Source of the DNA: Mesorhizobium sp. YC-39
GTDB lineage: Bacteria; Pseudomonadota; Alphaproteobacteria; Rhizobiales; Rhizobiaceae
Assembly (NCBI RefSeq): GCF_025753795.1
Contig: NZ_JAOWPS010000001.1
Location: forward strand, 434,001 to 498,000
Direction of reading: 5' to 3'
DNA: 64,000 nucleotides
In this document: one piece after another, positions 46,739-57,088 of the stretch
How the letters are laid out: each line of letters starts with the position of its first letter
Numbering within the stretch: position 1 is the first letter of the stretch
Translations under genes and position numbers: made by a program
The notes under the pieces: model-generated
What the model saw: only the letters and a program-made list of their open reading frames with translations
Databases searched by the model: none
What the model was told of the DNA's origin: nothing

Positions 46739-48010
46739 TCAGTCGTCGCCTTCGACAACCCTCAGCCTGAGCTGTCCGGTTTTCGAATCGGCGACACGCG
46801 GGCCGGGTTCTACCTTCGCGGCGGGAGCCCGTGACGCTGCGTCCGGGCCGGCATCGCCATCCGGCTGGGCTCCAAACTCCAGCGCCTCGATCTTCTGACC
46901 GCGCCTGGTCACCTTCGAAGTCGAGACGAGAATATCGTCGATGTCCTTGGCCGACTGGGTGAAATGCGTCTGCAGCCGGCGCACCCGTTCGTCGACGCGC
47001 GCAACGTCCTCCATCAGCCGGACGACTTCGCCCTGGATCAGATGCGCCTGCTCGCGCATGCGCGCATCCTTGAGGATCGCCTGGATGACTTGGATCGACA
47101 GCATCAGCAGTGATGGCGAGACGATGATGACGCGGGCGCGGTGCGCCTTTTGCACCACTGCCTCGAAATTCTCGTGGATCTCGGCGAACACCGATTCCGA
47201 CGGCACAAACATGAAGGCGTTGTCCTGCGTCTCGCCCTGGATCAGGTATTTTTCCGAGATATCGCGGACATGAATCTCGATGTCGCGGCGGAAGGCTTGT
47301 GCGGCGACCTTCTGCAAATCGGCGCCATCGGCGGCGCGGATGGCATTCCAGGCCTCCAGAGGAAACTTTGCGTCGACGGCAAGCGCGGGCGCGCCGTTCG
47401 GCATCTTCACCAGGCAGTCGGGTCGGCTGCCATTCGACAAGGTCGCCTGGAATTCGTAGGCGCCATGCGGCAGCCCGTCGGCGACGATCGCCTCCATGCG
47501 CGACTGGCCGAAAGCGCCACGCGTCTGCTTGTTGGAAAGAATCGCCTGCAGCTGCACGACCTGACCGGCGAGCGACTGAATGTTGCCTTGCGCCGTATCG
47601 ATGACAGCCAGCCGCTCCTGCAGCTTGGCAAGGCTCTCATGCGTCGATTTGGTCTGCTCGGTCATGGTCTGGCCGAGTCGGCCGGTCATGGCGTCAAGCC
47701 TCTGGCCGATCGACTGCGTCAGTTCGGCCTGTCGCGCCCCGAACACCTCGGCGATGGCGCCCATGCGTCCTTGCATTTCGGCCTGGCTTGCCAAGATGCC
47801 GGCCATTCGCGCCTCGGCATCGCGGGCGTGGTCGGCGGCTTCCGCGGCTGCCACCGCACGCGCCTTGGCCGACCGCCAGAGCGCCACGACCAGCGCCAGG
47901 AACAGGCCGAGAAACAGGACCGCGCCGAACGCCAGAGCGTGGCCGAGCGTGATCGTGGTGGCGCCGAGCCGGGCAACGGGTTCGGACAGGATTGATGTCA
48001 GGTCATTCAT
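46739..48010 (-). CDS. rmuC: DNA recombination protein RmuC homolog
   Basis: 423 residues: one N-terminal membrane segment (LGHALAFGAVLFLGLFLALVVALW), a coiled coil to about residue 130, then the nuclease-like RmuC domain with AVDAKFPLEAW, NAFMFVPSESVFAEIHE and SPSLLMLSIQVI. The C-terminal 45 residues are low-complexity and acidic. It limits inversions between repeats in E. coli. Start at 48010; a GTG at 48043 is possible. Divergent from def. Confidence 0.88.
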   Translation of the reverse strand: MNDLTSILSEPVARLGATTITLGHALAFGAVLFLGLFLALVVALWRSAKARAVAAAEAADHARDAEARMAGILASQAEMQGRMGAIAEVFGARQAELTQSIGQRLDAMTGRLGQTMTEQTKSTHESLAKLQERLAVIDTAQGNIQSLAGQVVQLQAILSNKQTRGAFGQSRMEAIVADGLPHGAYEFQATLSNGSRPDCLVKMPNGAPALAVDAKFPLEAWNAIRAADGADLQKVAAQAFRRDIEIHVRDISEKYLIQGETQDNAFMFVPSESVFAEIHENFEAVVQKAHRARVIIVSPSLLMLSIQVIQAILKDARMREQAHLIQGEVVRLMEDVARVDERVRRLQTHFTQSAKDIDDILVSTSKVTRRGQKIEALEFGAQPDGDAGPDAASRAPAAKVEPGPRVADSKTGQLRLRVVEGDD

Positions 48011-48114
48011 GTGGCCAGCATAGATGATTCGGCCCGCTGACACAGATCAAAACGTGAACGAGATCAAATCGCCCCCGGTTGACGCTTTTCGCATGACGTC
48101 TTAGGTGAGACGCC

Positions 48115-48645
48115 ATGTCGATCAAGCCGCTCATCATCCTTCCCGATCCCGTTCTGCGCCAGGTTTCGAAACCCGTCGAGCGTGTCGACGCCTCTTTGCG
48201 CAAGCTGGCCGGCGACATGCTGGACACCATGTATGACGCGCCCGGCATCGGCCTGGCGGCAATCCAGATCGGCGAACCGCTGCGCATGTTGGTGATCGAT
48301 CTTGCCAAGGAGGACGAGACGCCGGCGCCGCATCTCTTCATCAATCCGGAGATCCTCGAGAGCTCCGATCAGCGCTCGGTCTACGAGGAAGGCTGCCTGT
48401 CGATCCCGGATTACTATGCCGAGGTCGAGCGTCCTGCCGCCGTCCGCGTGAAGTATCTCGATCGCGACGGCAAGTTTCAGGAGATCGAGGCAGAAGGGCT
48501 GATGGCGACCTGCCTGCAGCATGAAATCGACCATCTCAACGGCGTGCTGTTCATCGACCACATCTCGAAGCTGAAGCGCGACATGGTGGTGAAGAAGTTC
48601 AAGAAGCTCGCCAGGGAGAAGGCGCCGGGCAAGCTGGTAGGGTAA
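48115..48645 (+). CDS. def: Peptide deformylase
   Basis: 176-residue Fe/Zn metalloenzyme removing the formyl group from nascent proteins. All three motifs are present: [18 protein letters not shown] (metal Cys) and QHEIDHLNG (two metal His and catalytic Glu). Standard length. It begins the def-fmt-truA translation cluster, here split by a toxin-antitoxin pair. Confidence 0.95.
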   Translation: MSIKPLIILPDPVLRQVSKPVERVDASLRKLAGDMLDTMYDAPGIGLAAIQIGEPLRMLVIDLAKEDETPAPHLFINPEILESSDQRSVYEEGCLSIPDYYAEVERPAAVRVKYLDRDGKFQEIEAEGLMATCLQHEIDHLNGVLFIDHISKLKRDMVVKKFKKLAREKAPGKLVG

Positions 48646-48697
48646 GGCATCATTCGGGCAACCGGCGCAGAATCCATTTGAGCATTGGTTCCCAAGT

Positions 48698-48715
48698 TGA
48701 TATCATTGATATCAT
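48698..48715. promoter_or_regulatory. Candidate antitoxin operator
   Basis: Two direct copies of TGATATCAT, each itself near-palindromic, 14 bases before the antitoxin start. FitAB/VapBC complexes bind repeated or inverted short sites at their own promoter, so autoregulation is likely. Confidence 0.5.
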
Positions 48716-48728
48716 CTTGGAGGTGCCG

Positions 48729-49016
48729 ATGGGCGATATGCTGATCAGAAATATCCCCGAACCCTTGAAGCGCGAGATCGAGCAGGCGGCGCACAAGGGA
48801 GGCCAGAGCCTGTCGGGCAAAGCGATCGATCTGTTGCGCAAAGGCCTGGTCGCGGAAAGAGAAGCCAAGCCGGAACCGGGTCTTTCAGCGTGGGACGCGA
48901 TTCGCTCGGCATTCGCCGCTGAAAACGCGATCGACGATGAGTTCGCAAAATTAATGGACGAAATCGAGGCGGAACGGAAACGCGACTTCGATCGCCCGGT
49001 CGAGGATTTCGAGTGA
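48729..49016 (+). CDS. FitA-like antitoxin (ribbon-helix-helix)
   Basis: 95 residues. N-terminal LIRNIPEPLKREIEQAAHKGGQSLS (read in parts) is the ribbon-helix-helix DNA-binding part; the acidic C-terminal half would cover the toxin's active site. GGAGG lies 6 bases before the ATG at 48729. The stop overlaps the toxin GTG start by 4 bases (GTGA), the usual antitoxin-first arrangement. Confidence 0.82.
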   Translation: MGDMLIRNIPEPLKREIEQAAHKGGQSLSGKAIDLLRKGLVAEREAKPEPGLSAWDAIRSAFAAENAIDDEFAKLMDEIEAERKRDFDRPVEDFE

Positions 49017-49438
49017 TTGTCCTCGACACCAACATTGTCTCCGAAGCCAGCAAGTCCGCGCCAGATTCGAATGTCTCTGCTTGGTTTCGCAAACAGGATT
49101 TTCTTGAACTCTATATGTGTGGGCCCGTCATTATGGAGCAATCTTTCGGCGCCGAAAGATTTCTGAACAAGACAGGATCGGACCGTTATGTTCGCGTGCT
49201 CGACCATCTGATTTTGCAGCAGTTTGCCGGTCGTATCGTGGATTTTGCCGGCTCGGTCCCCCGGCTGGCTGGGAAGCTTCGCGCCGCCCGGGAGCAACAT
49301 TGCCGCCCGATCAGCCTCCCTGACGCGATGATCGCCGCAATCTGCTTGTCGCATGACGCCACGCTTGCAACCCGCAATATCAGAGACTTCGACGGGCTTG
49401 ACCTGAAGCTCGTAAACCCGTTTGAAGCGTGTGCCTGA
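49013..49438 (+). CDS. PIN-domain toxin (FitB/VapC-like ribonuclease)
   Basis: 141 residues with PIN active-site acids: Asp5 ([14 protein letters not shown]), Glu near residue 42 ([12 protein letters not shown]), Asp near 104 ([13 protein letters not shown]) and a last Asp in [12 protein letters not shown]. Expected to cleave RNA, often tRNA, and to be neutralised by the adjacent antitoxin. GTG start overlapping the antitoxin stop. It ends 41 bases before fmt. Confidence 0.85.
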   Translation: MIVLDTNIVSEASKSAPDSNVSAWFRKQDFLELYMCGPVIMEQSFGAERFLNKTGSDRYVRVLDHLILQQFAGRIVDFAGSVPRLAGKLRAAREQHCRPISLPDAMIAAICLSHDATLATRNIRDFDGLDLKLVNPFEACA

Positions 49439-49479
49439 GCCGATTTGACGGGGCAGGCAGAGGCCAGGATCAAGGAAAA

Positions 49480-50415
49480 ATGCCCCTGCGCGTCATCTTC
49501 ATGGGTACGCCTGAATTCTCGGTGCCGACGCTGCGCGCGATCACCGAGGCCGGGCACGAGCTGGCAGCCGTCTACACGCAGCCGCCGCGCGCCGCCGGCC
49601 GGCGCGGACTGGAGCTGACGTCGTCGCCGGTGCAGCGCGAGGCGGAACGGTTGGGCATCGAGGTCCGCACGCCAACATCGCTGAAGAGTGAGGTCGAGCA
49701 ACAGGCATTCGCCGCTCTGCGAGCCGATCTCGCCGTGGTCGTCGCCTATGGGCTGCTCCTGCCGAAGGCCGTTCTGGAGGCCACCAGGTTCGGCTGCCTC
49801 AACGGCCACGCCTCGCTCCTGCCGCGCTGGCGCGGTGCCGCCCCCATCCAGCGCGCCATCATGGAAGGCGACGCCGAGACCGGCATGATGGTCATGCGCA
49901 TGGAAGAGGGTTTGGACACCGGTCCGGTGGCATTGGTTGAAAAATGCGCCATCGCACCCGATATGACGGCCGGTGAATTGCATGACCGCCTGATGGCGAT
50001 AGGCGCTTCGTTGATGGTGGAAGCACTCGCGCAGTTGGGGATAAATTGTCTGACATTTACCCAACAGGCAGCGGCGGGGGTGACCTACGCCCGAAAGATC
50101 GATAAATCGGAGACACGCGTAGACTGGACGCGGCCTGCCGGCGAAGTCCACAATCACATTCGCGGCCTCTCGCCCTTTCCGGGCGCGTGGTGCGAGGTCG
50201 ACATTGGCGGCCGCCTGGAGCGGCTGAAACTGCTTCGCTCGACGCTCTCGGATGGCGTCGGCGAGTCGGGAGGAATTCTCGATGACCGGCTGACGGTCGC
50301 CTGCGGGTCAGGCGCCGTTCAGCTGGTCGAAGTTCAACGGGCGGGCGGAAGGCCTGCCGCCGCGCAGGAGTTTCTGCGCGGGGCCAAGATCGAAAAAGGA
50401 ATGAGACTCTCATGA
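49480..50415 (+). CDS. fmt: Methionyl-tRNA formyltransferase
   Basis: 311 residues, normal length. Adds the formyl group to Met-tRNAi, the counterpart of def. [18 protein letters not shown] at the N-terminus, catalytic [21 protein letters not shown] and [11 protein letters not shown] are seen; the C-terminal domain begins near [22 protein letters not shown]. Start at the ATG at 49480 with AAGGA upstream. Overlaps the GNAT gene by 4 bases. Confidence 0.95.
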   Translation: MPLRVIFMGTPEFSVPTLRAITEAGHELAAVYTQPPRAAGRRGLELTSSPVQREAERLGIEVRTPTSLKSEVEQQAFAALRADLAVVVAYGLLLPKAVLEATRFGCLNGHASLLPRWRGAAPIQRAIMEGDAETGMMVMRMEEGLDTGPVALVEKCAIAPDMTAGELHDRLMAIGASLMVEALAQLGINCLTFTQQAAAGVTYARKIDKSETRVDWTRPAGEVHNHIRGLSPFPGAWCEVDIGGRLERLKLLRSTLSDGVGESGGILDDRLTVACGSGAVQLVEVQRAGGRPAAAQEFLRGAKIEKGMRLS

Positions 50416-50918
50416 GCATGATGTCGATACGCGCGGCGACGCCGCGGGATCGCGAGGCGATCCGCCTCGTCGAGGAACACGCATTCGGCCAGCAGGCGGA
50501 GGCCGGGCTGGTCGATGCGCTGGTCACGGGCGGCGATGCCGTCGTCGAACTGGTGGCGGACGAAGATGGGCAAGTGGTCGGCCATATCCTGTTTTCCAGG
50601 CTTTTCGTGCAGAACGGTGGCAAGAGCTTCCCGGCGGTGGCATTGGCGCCGCTGGCGGTCGAACCGTCCTTCCATGGCACCGGCATTGGCGGCGCGTTGA
50701 TCCGCGAGGCGCATATCCGCCTGAAGGAAGCCGGTGAGACGCTGGCCGTGGTGCTCGGCGATCCGGCTTACTATGGGCGCTTCGGCTACAGCCACGCGCG
50801 CGCCAAAGACTTCGAAAGCGAATACCAGAGCGAGGCGCTGCAGGCGCTGGCCTGGGGTGAGGCGCCCGAGGCCGGCAAACTGGCCTACGCTTCGGCTTTC
50901 ACTGCGCTCGCCGCCTAG
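50412..50918 (+). CDS. GNAT family N-acetyltransferase (YhbS-like)
   Basis: 168 residues. Acetyl-CoA-binding motif A at [23 protein letters not shown] (read in parts; GTGIGGAL is the pyrophosphate loop) and [11 protein letters not shown], typical of the YhbS subgroup. Translationally coupled to fmt (ATGA overlap) and placed 19 bases before truA. Substrate unknown. Confidence 0.85.
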   Translation: MSMMSIRAATPRDREAIRLVEEHAFGQQAEAGLVDALVTGGDAVVELVADEDGQVVGHILFSRLFVQNGGKSFPAVALAPLAVEPSFHGTGIGGALIREAHIRLKEAGETLAVVLGDPAYYGRFGYSHARAKDFESEYQSEALQALAWGEAPEAGKLAYASAFTALAA

Positions 50919-50937
50919 GCGAGCCGCAACAACAGGC

Positions 50938-51693
50938 ATGCCGCGTTTTCGCCTCGACATCGAATATGACGGCAGCCTCTATGCCGGGTGGCAACGCCAG
51001 GCCGACCAGCCCTCGGTGCAGCAGGCGATCGAACAGGCGATCGAGAAGTTCTGCGGCGAGGAGGTCTCGCTGCGCGGCGCCGGCCGCACCGATGCCGGCG
51101 TGCATGCGACCGGCCAGGTGGCGCATGTCGATCTCGCCAAAGCCTGGCCTGACGACAAGGTGCGTGATGCCGTCAACGCTCATCTGCAGGCCGCCGGCGC
51201 ACGCATTGCCGTCCTGAAGGCGGCCGCCGTCGCCGATGGCTTCGACGCGCGTTTCTCGGCGACCGGCCGCCACTATCTCTACCGCATCGTCAACCGGCGC
51301 GCCCCGGCGGCGCTCGACAAGGGCAAAGTCTGGTGGGTGCCGAAGCGTCTCGACGCCGGCGCCATGCACGAGGCGGCAAAGGTGCTTTTGGGGCGGCATG
51401 ACTTCACCACATTCCGCTCGACCCAATGCCAGGCCGATAGCCCGGTGCGCACACTCGATCGGCTGGATGTTAGCCGCTCGGGCGACCTGATTGAAGTGAA
51501 GGCATCGGCGCGCTCCTTCCTGCACAATCAAGTGCGCTCGATGGTCGGCTCGCTGAAACGCGTCGGCGAAGGCGGCTGGACCATTGCCGACCTGAAGGCG
51601 GCGCTCGACGCGCGGGACCGTGCCGCCTGTGGCCAGGTGGCACCGCCCGACGGGCTGTTCCTCGTCGGTGTCGACTATCCTAAGATCGGCTAA
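50938..51693 (+). CDS. truA: tRNA pseudouridine(38-40) synthase
   Basis: 251 residues. The catalytic Asp is in [36 protein letters not shown] at the N-terminus and [13 protein letters not shown] near the end are diagnostic. Modifies uridines 38-40 in the anticodon stem. It converges on a membrane-protein gene whose stop overlaps by 4 bases. Confidence 0.94.
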   Translation: MPRFRLDIEYDGSLYAGWQRQADQPSVQQAIEQAIEKFCGEEVSLRGAGRTDAGVHATGQVAHVDLAKAWPDDKVRDAVNAHLQAAGARIAVLKAAAVADGFDARFSATGRHYLYRIVNRRAPAALDKGKVWWVPKRLDAGAMHEAAKVLLGRHDFTTFRSTQCQADSPVRTLDRLDVSRSGDLIEVKASARSFLHNQVRSMVGSLKRVGEGGWTIADLKAALDARDRAACGQVAPPDGLFLVGVDYPKIG

Positions 51694-52283
51694 TCCGGCG
51701 CGCTGATGCCGAGCAGCGCCTGCAGGCCGAACAGAACGGCCAGCGAGGCCACGAACATCCCGGCAAAGACAGCGGTGCCGACGGCCGCTCCCTTGCCTAT
51801 TGCCGCATTGGTCATTCGCCAGGTCAGCACCATCGACAGTGCAAACAAGAGCAGCGACACCAGTCCGGCCACCTCGTTGGTGGAGGACAGGAAAAGCCTG
51901 ATCAGCGCCGACGGCAGCATCAACCAGGCGATAATCGCCGACGCCCAGTTGCTGGCGACGACATAGTGGACGAAACGGCTGCCAATGCCCGCGCGCGGCG
52001 CAACCAGGGCAAGGCCGACGAGCGGCAGCACCCAGGCGCCGACATCGACCGTCGCCAGGCGGATCAGCATGCTGAAGCGTCCCGCGAAGGCATTGGGATC
52101 GCCGATTTCGTTGGCAATGCCGACCCAGCCGACGACCAGCGCCGGCGCCGCCACGACGATGGCGAAAAAGGAATTCCAGAAACCGTCGGCCGAAAGGTCG
52201 AGCTGGCGCAGTCCATCGGCCTTGCCGAGCATCAGCCGCCAGGCGCCGGCTAGCGAAGCATAGGTTTCATCTGACGAAAGCAT
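51690..52283 (-). CDS. Predicted membrane protein, unknown function
   Basis: 197 residues with about five hydrophobic segments, e.g. [34 protein letters not shown] and [21 protein letters not shown]; no signal peptide. ATG at 52283 is 2 bases after the dapE stop, so it is in the dapE transcript. Conserved next to dapE in rhizobia as far as I recall, but without known function. Overlaps the truA end by 4 bases tail to tail. Confidence 0.7.
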   Translation of the reverse strand: MLSSDETYASLAGAWRLMLGKADGLRQLDLSADGFWNSFFAIVVAAPALVVGWVGIANEIGDPNAFAGRFSMLIRLATVDVGAWVLPLVGLALVAPRAGIGSRFVHYVVASNWASAIIAWLMLPSALIRLFLSSTNEVAGLVSLLLFALSMVLTWRMTNAAIGKGAAVGTAVFAGMFVASLAVLFGLQALLGISAPD

Positions 52284-52285
52284 GA

Positions 52286-53485
52286 TCAGGGCAGGCCTCG
52301 CTCGAACCAGTCTTCGATGAAACGCTGATAGATCTGCGTCAGCGTCTCGAGGTCGGCAAGTGCGACGCGTTCGTCGACCATGTGCATGGTCTTGCCGACC
52401 AGCCCGAATTCGACCACCGGACAATAGTCCTTGATGAAGCGCGCGTCGGACGTGCCGCCGGAGGTGGAAAGCGCCGGCCTCCTGCCGGTCACCGCCTTGA
52501 CCGAACCGCCGAGTGCTTCGATCAGCCGGTCGTTGCGGGTCAGGAAGACGTGGCTCGGCCTGTCGCGCCAGACGAGTTCGTAGTCGACAGGCGTCTTCCT
52601 GCCCGTCCGGTATTTCTTGCGCTTCGCCGCCTGGTCGAGACGGTTGTGGATCTCCGCCTGGATCGTCTCGGCCGTCCATGTATCGTTGAAGCGGATGTTG
52701 AAGGTGGCGGTCGCCTTCGCCGGAATGACATTGGTGGCCGGATTGCCGACGTCGACGGAGGTGACCTCCAGATTGGTCGGCTGGAAATCCGTTGTTCCCT
52801 TGTCGAAGACGGGATGCAGCAAGCCATCGATCAGGCTCATCAGTCCGCGCACCGGGTTGTCGGCAAGCTGCGGATAGGCGGCGTGGCCCTGCCGGCCGTT
52901 TACGATGATGCTGCCGGACAGCGAGCCGCGCCGGCCGATCTTGATCATGTCGCCGAGCGCCTCGGGATTGGTCGGTTCGCCGACGATCGAGGCGTCCCAT
53001 TTCTCGCCCTTGGCGGCGGCCCATTCGAGCAGCTTTGTCGTGCCGTTGATTGCCGGCCCTTCCTCGTCGCCGGTAATCAGCAGCGAGACCGAGCCCTTCG
53101 GGCCGCCTGTCTTGTCGACATGGCGCGCCACCGCCGCGATGAAGCAGGCGATGCCGCCCTTCATGTCGACGGCGCCGCGGCCATACATCTCGCCCTTGGC
53201 GATCTCGGCGGCGAAGGGCGGGTGTGTCCACGAGGACTCATTGCCAACCGGCACCACATCGGTATGGCCGGCGAACATCAAATGCGGGCCATTGCCGGAG
53301 CGCCGCGCATAAAGGTTCTCGATATCAGGCGTGCCGCCTTCCGAAAACACCGGGCGCTCGACGGAAAAGCCGAGCGGCTTCAGCATGTCTTCCAGCGCGC
53401 TCAGCGCACCGCCCTCGGCGGGCGTCACGGAGGCGCAGCGGATGAGGGCGGCGAGATTTGCAGCAGGATCGGTCGGCAACGTCAT
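52286..53485 (-). CDS. dapE: Succinyl-diaminopimelate desuccinylase
   Basis: 399-residue zinc peptidase-family enzyme of the succinylase branch of lysine/diaminopimelate synthesis. Metal and catalytic residues: [32 protein letters not shown]; dimerisation domain around [32 protein letters not shown] near the C-terminus. ATG at 53485 is preferred to a TTG two codons earlier. Works downstream of DapD, encoded at 57 kb on the same strand. Confidence 0.94.
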   Translation of the reverse strand: MTLPTDPAANLAALIRCASVTPAEGGALSALEDMLKPLGFSVERPVFSEGGTPDIENLYARRSGNGPHLMFAGHTDVVPVGNESSWTHPPFAAEIAKGEMYGRGAVDMKGGIACFIAAVARHVDKTGGPKGSVSLLITGDEEGPAINGTTKLLEWAAAKGEKWDASIVGEPTNPEALGDMIKIGRRGSLSGSIIVNGRQGHAAYPQLADNPVRGLMSLIDGLLHPVFDKGTTDFQPTNLEVTSVDVGNPATNVIPAKATATFNIRFNDTWTAETIQAEIHNRLDQAAKRKKYRTGRKTPVDYELVWRDRPSHVFLTRNDRLIEALGGSVKAVTGRRPALSTSGGTSDARFIKDYCPVVEFGLVGKTMHMVDERVALADLETLTQIYQRFIEDWFERGLP

Positions 53486-53614
53486 GGGCAAAAGCGATAG
53501 TCGAAAGCGTAAGGCCTGTCACGGCCGGACATGAAGGCCAGGCCAATGGCCGACGATATCGCCGACATTATGGTTTTCATGTCGTATAGTTGCAGGCCAG
53601 GGTGAGTTTATCGC

Positions 53615-54655
53615 ATGGCCAGGGAAGAAAAAACGATCGCTATTGCCGGCGCCGGCAGTATCGGCGGCTATGCCGGCGGTTGTCTGATGCTCGCCGGGCG
53701 CAAGGTGATTCTTCTGGCGCGGCCGCGCATCGAGGCGGCGTTGCGCAAGGATGGCTTGCGAGTCAGCGACCTCGATGGCCGCGACCGCCGCATAGCGCCG
53801 GAGGCACTCACCGTCACCGCCGATCCGGCGGCCGCCATGTCCGGCGCCGATATCGTCCTGGTAACGGTCAAGAGCGGTGCGACCGAAGATATGGCGGCGC
53901 TCATTGCCGCCCATGCCCGTCCGGATGCGATAGTGGTCAGCCTGCAGAACGGCGTCAGCAATGCCGGGAGGTTGCGGGCCGGGCTTGGCCAGCGGCGCGT
54001 GTTCGCCGGCATGGTGCCGTTCAACGTGATCCAGTCACCGGATGGCGAATTACCGCTTCGCGTGCATCGCGCCAGCGAAGGCAAGGTGATGATCGAGGAG
54101 GGGACGGCCGGCCTTGCCGACCTGCTGGATGTCGATGGGTTTGCCGTCACCACGCATGGCGACATGAAAGCGGTGCAGTGGGGCAAGCTGCTGATGAATC
54201 TGAACAATGCGCTGGTGGCGCTGTCAGGCTTGCCACTGGCAACGGAACTTGCCGATCGTCGCTGGCGCCTGATCCTGGCCGGCCAGATCGAAGAGGCATT
54301 GGCGGCGATGAAGGCCTCAGGCATCGAACCGGCGCGGATCGCCGGCTTGCGCCCGGCGCTGCTGCCAAAGGTGCTGCGCCTGCCCGACTGGCTGTTCAAG
54401 GTCCTGGCGCGGCGGATGCTTGCAATCGACGCCGCGGCGCGCTCGTCGATGTGGGACGATTTGCAGCACGGCCGGGCGACGGAGATCGACGAACTGCAGG
54501 GTGCGATCCTGCGCCTGGCCGACAAAGCGGGCACGCCGACGCCGCTGATAAAGCGGATCACAGCGCTGGTGCGTGAGGCAGAGCAGGAGAAACATGGATC
54601 GCCCGGCCTGACACCGGATGCCATCATGCCGGCGAAGGCCGCCCAGTCGGCCTGA
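53615..54655 (+). CDS. 2-dehydropantoate 2-reductase-like (ketopantoate reductase family)
   Basis: 346 residues. N-terminal Rossmann motif IAIAGAGSIGGYAGG, then VLVTVKSGATEDMAALI, and the catalytic-domain Lys/Asn in WGKLLMNLNNALVALSG. The family includes PanE, but many paralogues reduce other 2-keto acids and no pantothenate gene is nearby. Divergent from dapE across about 130 bp. Somewhat longer than PanE of E. coli (303). Confidence 0.8.
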   Translation: MAREEKTIAIAGAGSIGGYAGGCLMLAGRKVILLARPRIEAALRKDGLRVSDLDGRDRRIAPEALTVTADPAAAMSGADIVLVTVKSGATEDMAALIAAHARPDAIVVSLQNGVSNAGRLRAGLGQRRVFAGMVPFNVIQSPDGELPLRVHRASEGKVMIEEGTAGLADLLDVDGFAVTTHGDMKAVQWGKLLMNLNNALVALSGLPLATELADRRWRLILAGQIEEALAAMKASGIEPARIAGLRPALLPKVLRLPDWLFKVLARRMLAIDAAARSSMWDDLQHGRATEIDELQGAILRLADKAGTPTPLIKRITALVREAEQEKHGSPGLTPDAIMPAKAAQSA

Positions 54656-54658
54656 TCG

Positions 54659-55756
54659 TCAGTTCGTGGCCCGCCGATGCGCCCAGTACCGGCCCTTGCC
54701 GGTACGCTTGGCTTCGTAGAGCGCATGATCGGAGCAGCTGAGAAGAATTTCCGGATCGCCGCCATCGACAGGCGCGAAGGCGCTTCCAATGCTCAATCCG
54801 ATGCGTATGGCGGTGCCGACGCCAAGGTCGAACGGCCCCGAGATCTTCTCGATGGCGCGTTTTGCCAGATAGGTGGCCTCGATCTCGGATGTGGCGGGCA
54901 GCAGGATGACGAATTCGTCACCCCCAATGCGAAAGACCACATCGACCGGCCTGAAGGCGCGTTTCAATCGTTCGGCAACCTTGCGCAGCAGCATGTCGCC
55001 GATCGCGTGGCCGAAGCGGTCATTGACCTGTTTGAAGCCGTCGAGGTCCATGCTGAGAACGGCGAACGGCCTGCCGCCATTCGCCGCCGGCGCGGCGAGC
55101 TCGCTGCACATATCGCGCAGTCTTTCCTGGAGGAAGATGCGGTTTGGCAGCCCGGTCAGCGCGTCCTTGATCGCCAGATCGCGATTGTCCAGTTCGGCGC
55201 GGATCATGCGCGCGTTGATCGCGTGATTTTGAAGCAGCACGATGATCACGCCGGCCACGTAGAACGGCATCTGAATTCCGACGACGAACATTCCGGGCGC
55301 CGGGGAAAACAGCGCGCCGGCCACGTAAGGGAGGCTTACGACCAGCATCACGAATATGGCGTAGCGTGGTGTCGCTGCGTTGCGTGACGACACCACTCCA
55401 ACGACGCCTGCGACATTCAGGGCAGCAAGCACGGCCAGCGCCGTGTGGCCGCTGGCGATGCAGCCATAGCAGCCGAGGCCGAAAATGACCGACCATGCGC
55501 CGCCGGCGGCCATGAGGGCTGCCAGCGGCCCCGTTGTCCCGCGCCCGCGCGCCTGCTCGCATTGCCGCATCAACACGAAGCGGAAGGCAAAAAGGATGAG
55601 GTCGGCCACGATCCAGGCATAAGGCCACCAGTCGCCGGTGGCGACAGCGCTGAGCGCCAGCACCAGGACGCTGATGGTGCCGAACAGGACAGCGAATTTG
55701 CGGTCGAAGGTGGTGTCGAGAAGCCGCGCACGGACAGCGTCCGGTTCCACGCTCAT
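54659..55756 (-). CDS. Diguanylate cyclase with N-terminal membrane domain
   Basis: 365 residues: five to six membrane segments up to about residue 175, then a GGDEF domain. FRIGGDEFVILL is the intact active site, DALTGLPNRIFL the start of the domain, and RPVD five residues before GGDEF is a complete inhibitory I-site. It should make cyclic di-GMP with product feedback. No sensor domain beyond the membrane helices is recognisable. Confidence 0.88.
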   Translation of the reverse strand: MSVEPDAVRARLLDTTFDRKFAVLFGTISVLVLALSAVATGDWWPYAWIVADLILFAFRFVLMRQCEQARGRGTTGPLAALMAAGGAWSVIFGLGCYGCIASGHTALAVLAALNVAGVVGVVSSRNAATPRYAIFVMLVVSLPYVAGALFSPAPGMFVVGIQMPFYVAGVIIVLLQNHAINARMIRAELDNRDLAIKDALTGLPNRIFLQERLRDMCSELAAPAANGGRPFAVLSMDLDGFKQVNDRFGHAIGDMLLRKVAERLKRAFRPVDVVFRIGGDEFVILLPATSEIEATYLAKRAIEKISGPFDLGVGTAIRIGLSIGSAFAPVDGGDPEILLSCSDHALYEAKRTGKGRYWAHRRATN

Positions 55757-55909
55757 CGGCGAAGAGAACCAGGCGAACAGCCGGGCGCCGGCGCTTCGCT
55801 CGTCGCGCGTCCTCGGCTTGGGCAGGGCTCCGTCGTGTGCCAGTCGAGCGCTCCGTGTCGGTCGACACAGTCTCCACGGGCATGCTGGACCAGGCTGATT
55901 AAGATTCGC

Positions 55910-56653
55910 TTAGAGTCTCTGTTCCACGCGACCGGAGCGTGACCGCTGCTTCCCGGCAGCGCTTTCGATCAACGTGATCTTCTGCCAGATCTTTCGCGAC
56001 AGGTTGGAAGCCAGGTTCTCGATGTCGTTGACGCCGTTGATCACCACATCATCGTTCACCGACTGCGCAAAGAGCGCGGCGATCTTGCCGGTGATCGACA
56101 GCATTTCGGAGCAGTAGTCGAGATAGCGGGCAAGGTCGGCGGCGTTGGTGATGCGCGCAGGTGAATGCGCCGTCGGCTTGAAATGGGTTGAAAGAGCGGC
56201 CGGATCCTTGGTGAGCTGGTGCATGTCGATGACATGGATCAGCGATCGCAAACCGTGAAGCTCGCGAAACACGCGTTTGCGCTTGATGCGCTCTTCGCTC
56301 CGGACCAGGGTCAGGAAGCCGAGCGCGGCGAGGAGGATCATGTTGACCGACGATTCGATGCCTTGCACCGACTGGATGGCATCGTGGGTTCGCGAGATGC
56401 GGCCGAGCGGCAGGATGGTGCCGACGAACAGGAACATCAGCGCACCGATGACAATGGCGGCGACAATGACGCCGCGCAGCCACCAGATCGGCGCTTCCAG
56501 CGCCTTCGCCGACCTCGCCAGGTCGCGTGATAGCGACACGAGTTCGGCAGCGACGCCACGCAGGCCTGCATTGGGAAAACGCTCGGCGACGCGCTCTTCC
56601 AGCCGCTCGGCGGTTTCGATGATCAGTTTCGAATCAAGCGTGCGGTAGCGCAT
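55910..56653 (-). CDS. Conserved membrane protein, unknown function
   Basis: 247 residues: a helical N-terminal 60, two membrane segments (GVIVAAIVIGALMFLFVGTI and SVNMILLAALGFLTLV), then a soluble helical C-terminal domain with RKRVFRELHGLRSLIHVIDMHQLTKDP (read in parts). That block is recurrent in rhizobial hypothetical proteins I have seen, without function. The ends are basic. It lies between the cyclase and the DUF805 gene on the same strand. Confidence 0.65.
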   Translation of the reverse strand: MRYRTLDSKLIIETAERLEERVAERFPNAGLRGVAAELVSLSRDLARSAKALEAPIWWLRGVIVAAIVIGALMFLFVGTILPLGRISRTHDAIQSVQGIESSVNMILLAALGFLTLVRSEERIKRKRVFRELHGLRSLIHVIDMHQLTKDPAALSTHFKPTAHSPARITNAADLARYLDYCSEMLSITGKIAALFAQSVNDDVVINGVNDIENLASNLSRKIWQKITLIESAAGKQRSRSGRVEQRL

Positions 56654-56691
56654 GGCGAGACACTCGATCGATCTTCAGGGTTCGGCGATGC

Positions 56692-57063
56692 TCAGGGTTC
56701 GGCGGGTGCATTGGTGCGTTTGCCATAGCGGTTGGGTCCAGGGTCGCTACCGAAACAGGCCAGGATAATGAGGAGAATGGGACCGATGATCAGCGAGATC
56801 AGCGCGAAATAGGTTGGCTTGCCGAAGTCATGGAATCGCTTTGCCGTCACTGCAAAGGACGCCCAGGATGAAACCAGCAGGACGATCCAGAAAACCAGCG
56901 CCCAAGTCTCGCCGGCGGCGGAACCGGCCTCAACCCTTGCAATCTGGTAGAGCGGAAAGAACTGCGCAAGAATGACCAGCAACCCCGTCAAGGCATACGC
57001 ACTAGGGCTCAACCGTCCCGAGAGACTGAAGAAGAGCCATAGAAATTGTGGTCTGTCGGACAA
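56692..57063 (-). CDS. DUF805 family membrane protein
   Basis: 123 residues with four hydrophobic segments. FFSLSGRLSPSAYALTG near the start and AKRFHDFGKP in the middle (the RxHD motif) define DUF805. No ATG fits; I use the TTG at 57063 (SDRPQFLWLFFS), 25 bases after the dapD stop, with AGAGAG upstream. Function unknown. Downstream of dapD, as in other rhizobia. Confidence 0.75.
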   Translation of the reverse strand: MSDRPQFLWLFFSLSGRLSPSAYALTGLLVILAQFFPLYQIARVEAGSAAGETWALVFWIVLLVSSWASFAVTAKRFHDFGKPTYFALISLIIGPILLIILACFGSDPGPNRYGKRTNAPAEP

Positions 57064-57088
57064 TCGGGTCAGCTCTCTTGCGGAAAGA

